From an uncultured Pseudomonadales bacterium (lineage in GTDB: Bacteria > Pseudomonadota > Gammaproteobacteria > Pseudomonadales > Porticoccaceae), in contig CAJQJT010000398.1 in NCBI GenBank assembly GCA_905478725.1, positions 1 to 7,817 of the forward strand: DNA of 7,817 nucleotides. The letters run 5' to 3'. Within the stretch, counting starts at the first letter, position 1; every line of letters begins with the position of its first letter. The translations under genes and the position numbers were made by a program. Below are positions 5,937 to 7,817 of this stretch, piece after piece. The notes under the pieces were generated by a model, which was not told where the DNA came from, did not search any database, and was given only the letters and a program-made list of their open reading frames with translations.

Positions 5937-5953
5937 AATAATAATAAACGAGG
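5937..5953 (+). promoter_or_regulatory. AAT-repeat leader and GAGG ribosome binding site of the MFS gene
   Basis: AATAATAATAAA (5937-5948) runs straight into CGAGG, whose GAGG (5950-5953) is 6 nt before the ATG at 5960. This fixes the start codon and repeats the leader seen before the methyltransferase. Confidence 0.55.
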
Positions 5954-5959
5954 TATTCA

Positions 5960-7267
5960 ATGTCCGATCGATCTCTGCCTGAAGGGGCCCCTGCAAAACC
6001 CTCTGAATCGACAGCTGCTCCTGTCTCCACTGCCTATCGCCGCTATGTGTTGGTTCTGTTAACACTGGTTTACGCGCTTAATTTTATTGATCGCCAGATC
6101 CTGGTTATTCTGCAAGAGTCGATCAAAGTGGATATGGACCTGTCTGATTCTCAGCTCGGTTTGCTGACTGGTTTTGCCTTTGCCATTTTTTACGTCAGTG
6201 TGGGTATTCCCATTGCCCGCTGGGCTGATGTGGGCAACCGTCGCAATATCGTCTCCATGGCGGTAGCGGTGTGGAGTGGTATGACCGCACTCTCGGGTTT
6301 CACCCAGAACTTCTGGCAGTTACTGTTAGCGCGAATTGGTGTTGGAGTCGGCGAAGCTGGCGGCAGTCCACCATCCCATTCAATGATTTCTGATTATTAC
6401 CCGGTTGAGAAGCGCGGCAGTGCGCTGTCGTTTTACTCCACCGGTGTCTATCTGGGTATTCTATTTGGCTTTCTGATCGGCGGCTGGATCAACAGTGAGT
6501 TCGGTTGGCGCGTGGCCTTTTTCGTGGTCGGTGTGCCGGGCTTTTTGGTGGCCATACTAGTTCGTCTGACCATTCGTGAGCCGGTTCGTGGGGGCCTCGA
6601 GGGGCGCGCCCTAGAAGCGCCGGCAACCTTTGGCGAGACCCTGCGGACGTTGAAAGGCTTTGGTTCATTCAAACTGTTTGCCATCGCCGCTGGCCTCAAC
6701 GCCTTTAGCAGCTATGGTATTGGTAACTTTACCCCGTCGTTTTTAATTCGCTCTCACGGTTTCACCAGTTTGGAGGTAGGCACCAGTCTGGCCCTGATCA
6801 CAGGCATAGGTGGCGCGCTGGGTACTTATATGGGCGGTGTCTTGGCCGATCGCTACGGCGCCAAGGATAAGCGCTGGTATCTGTGGATCTCAGGCATTCC
6901 CGCGGCCCTTAGTGTGCCGCTGATGTTTACCGCAGTGTTTATTGGCGATCCGCGTTTAGCGCTGGGTTTTCTGTTTTTTGCCACTATGTTGGGTGCCTTT
7001 TACCTGGGGCCAACCATTGCCATCTCCCACACCCTGGTCAGTCCAAGCATGCGTGCCATGGCCTCGGCTATTCTGTTCTTTATTCTCAACCTAATCGGTT
7101 TGGGTTTAGGGCCGCTGGTTGTGGGTATGATCAGCGATATGCTGGCCCCCGCTTATGGTTCTGAGTCATTGCGTTATGCCTTGGGCATAGCCTCATTTGT
7201 CAATTTGCTCTCGGCAGCATTCTTCTTTTTGGCAGCACGTAAATTACTCGCGGACCTCAAAGCATGA
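5960..7267 (+). CDS. Spinster-like MFS transporter, 12 membrane helices
   Basis: Inner-membrane secondary carrier of the spinster-like branch of the major facilitator superfamily; eukaryotic members move lipids such as sphingosine-1-phosphate or lysophospholipids, while bacterial substrates are mostly unknown. The 435 residues give a soluble N-terminal tail (1-26) and 12 helices. Motifs are NFIDRQIL (41-48, helix 1), GLLTGFAFAIFY (67-78), a motif A variant PIARWADVGNRRNIV (84-98), ARIGVGVGEAGGSPPSHS (124-141) with the family's conserved Glu (132), and GWRVAFFVVGVPG (182-194). The central loop (about 205-230) separates two six-helix halves. The ATG is supported by GAGG 6 nt upstream. Its stop overlaps the start of the Bax gene as ATGA, indicating coupled translation. 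No substrate can be assigned from sequence. Confidence 0.88.
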   Translation: MSDRSLPEGAPAKPSESTAAPVSTAYRRYVLVLLTLVYALNFIDRQILVILQESIKVDMDLSDSQLGLLTGFAFAIFYVSVGIPIARWADVGNRRNIVSMAVAVWSGMTALSGFTQNFWQLLLARIGVGVGEAGGSPPSHSMISDYYPVEKRGSALSFYSTGVYLGILFGFLIGGWINSEFGWRVAFFVVGVPGFLVAILVRLTIREPVRGGLEGRALEAPATFGETLRTLKGFGSFKLFAIAAGLNAFSSYGIGNFTPSFLIRSHGFTSLEVGTSLALITGIGGALGTYMGGVLADRYGAKDKRWYLWISGIPAALSVPLMFTAVFIGDPRLALGFLFFATMLGAFYLGPTIAISHTLVSPSMRAMASAILFFILNLIGLGLGPLVVGMISDMLAPAYGSESLRYALGIASFVNLLSAAFFFLAARKLLADLKA

Positions 7268-7817
7268 TGGATTTACTCCGCAATAAGGTGTTTTTTGCTG
7301 TCTTGTTAGTCGCTGTGATCAGCCTCTACAGTATGGGAGCCGATCGAGATCCGCTGCCAGACTTTAGTGGCTACAGCGATGTGAAGCAGAAGAAAACGGC
7401 ATTTTTTAACTATATGTTGCCCCTGGTCTCTGCCGGCAATCAGTTGATTGTGGAGCAGCGAGCCGACCTTGAAGAAATGGCCGCCAACCCAGATCAGCTG
7501 TCATTCTTTCAGCGGCGCAACTTGCTGCAGTTGGCTGATCGCTATGCTGTTGAAATAGAGGGCGTGGATACAGTCGAGGGTGCAGGCAATCAGCAGCTTA
7601 TCGATCAGCTGTTACTTCGCGTTGCACCCTTGCCGCCCTCATTGGTTCTGGCTCAGGCCGCCATAGAATCGGCCTGGGGAACATCACGCTTTGCCCGTCA
7701 GGGAAACAATTTGTTTGGTCAGTGGTGCTACCAGAAAGGCTGTGGCCTGGTGCCCTTGAGACGTTCGGCAGACAGCAAGCACGAGGTGGCTAAGTTTGAT
7801 TCCGTGGCCGCTGCAGT
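7264..7817 (+). CDS. bax: Bax-type glucosaminidase (GH73-like peptidoglycan hydrolase), 3' end cut by window
   Basis: Envelope enzyme predicted to cleave N-acetylglucosaminyl bonds in peptidoglycan, related to E. coli Bax and the glycoside hydrolase 73 domain. Translation from ATG 7264 runs 184 codons to the window end without a stop. The N-terminus has a basic start (LLRNK) and one hydrophobic stretch (about 9-25), a signal peptide or anchor. The linker is followed by the catalytic domain: PPSLVLAQAAIESAWGTSRF (124-143) with the expected catalytic acid E135, then ARQGNNLFGQWCYQKGCGLV (144-163) and HEVAKFDSVAA (173-183). The paired cysteines 155 and 160 also occur in E. coli Bax. Bax-type proteins are about 270 residues, so roughly a third is missing. 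Its ATGA overlap with the upstream MFS gene shows they are one transcript. A second Met follows the first and could also serve as the start. Confidence 0.9.
   Translation, partial: MMDLLRNKVFFAVLLVAVISLYSMGADRDPLPDFSGYSDVKQKKTAFFNYMLPLVSAGNQLIVEQRADLEEMAANPDQLSFFQRRNLLQLADRYAVEIEGVDTVEGAGNQQLIDQLLLRVAPLPPSLVLAQAAIESAWGTSRFARQGNNLFGQWCYQKGCGLVPLRRSADSKHEVAKFDSVAAA

Overview
The window reads as ordinary chromosome from a Gram-negative gammaproteobacterium, probably a free-living aquatic or marine one. The evidence is an inner-membrane tripartite-pump operon of the EmrAB type, a Bax-family periplasmic glucosaminidase, a spinster-like MFS carrier, moderate base composition and dense packing. The genus cannot be named from this sequence alone. 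I see no tRNA or rRNA gene, CRISPR array, insertion sequence, prophage gene or integration site.

Layout. (1) Positions 3-1310, plus strand: a polytopic permease of the ArsB/NhaD/SLC13 (ion transporter) superfamily; its 5' end lies at the window edge. (2) Positions 4475 down to 1335, minus strand: a three-gene multidrug-efflux operon in the order MarR regulator, EmrA-like adaptor, EmrB-like 14-helix MFS pump, the same order as E. coli emrR(mprA)-emrA-emrB. It converges on the permease with a 24-base gap. A sigma70-like promoter with a palindrome lying across its -10 element precedes the regulator, suggesting autorepression. (3) Positions 4476-4727: a 252-base divergent intergenic region holding that promoter and a 16-bp tandem array. 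(4) Positions 4728-5096, plus: a small Cys-rich DUF2237 protein whose last eight codons, stop included, are repeated in tandem just downstream. (5) Positions 5204-5836, plus: a class I SAM-dependent methyltransferase of METTL7-like type. (6) Positions 5960-7267, plus: a spinster-like MFS transporter. (7) Positions 7264 to the right edge, plus: the first 184 codons of a Bax-type glucosaminidase, overlapping the MFS gene by ATGA.

How the genes work together. Only two groupings are well supported: the efflux operon (sensor/repressor, periplasmic adaptor, inner-membrane pump; no outer-membrane channel gene is present) and the translationally coupled MFS-bax pair. The other genes look like independent housekeeping or accessory functions. 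The least ordinary aspect is non-coding: three intergenic regions each carry a different short tandem repeat (13, 16 and 24 bp), a 9-bp in-frame duplication lies in the methyltransferase gene, and three genes share nearly the same AAT-repeat leader before the ribosome binding site. I found no convincing undescribed defence, mobile or biosynthetic system.
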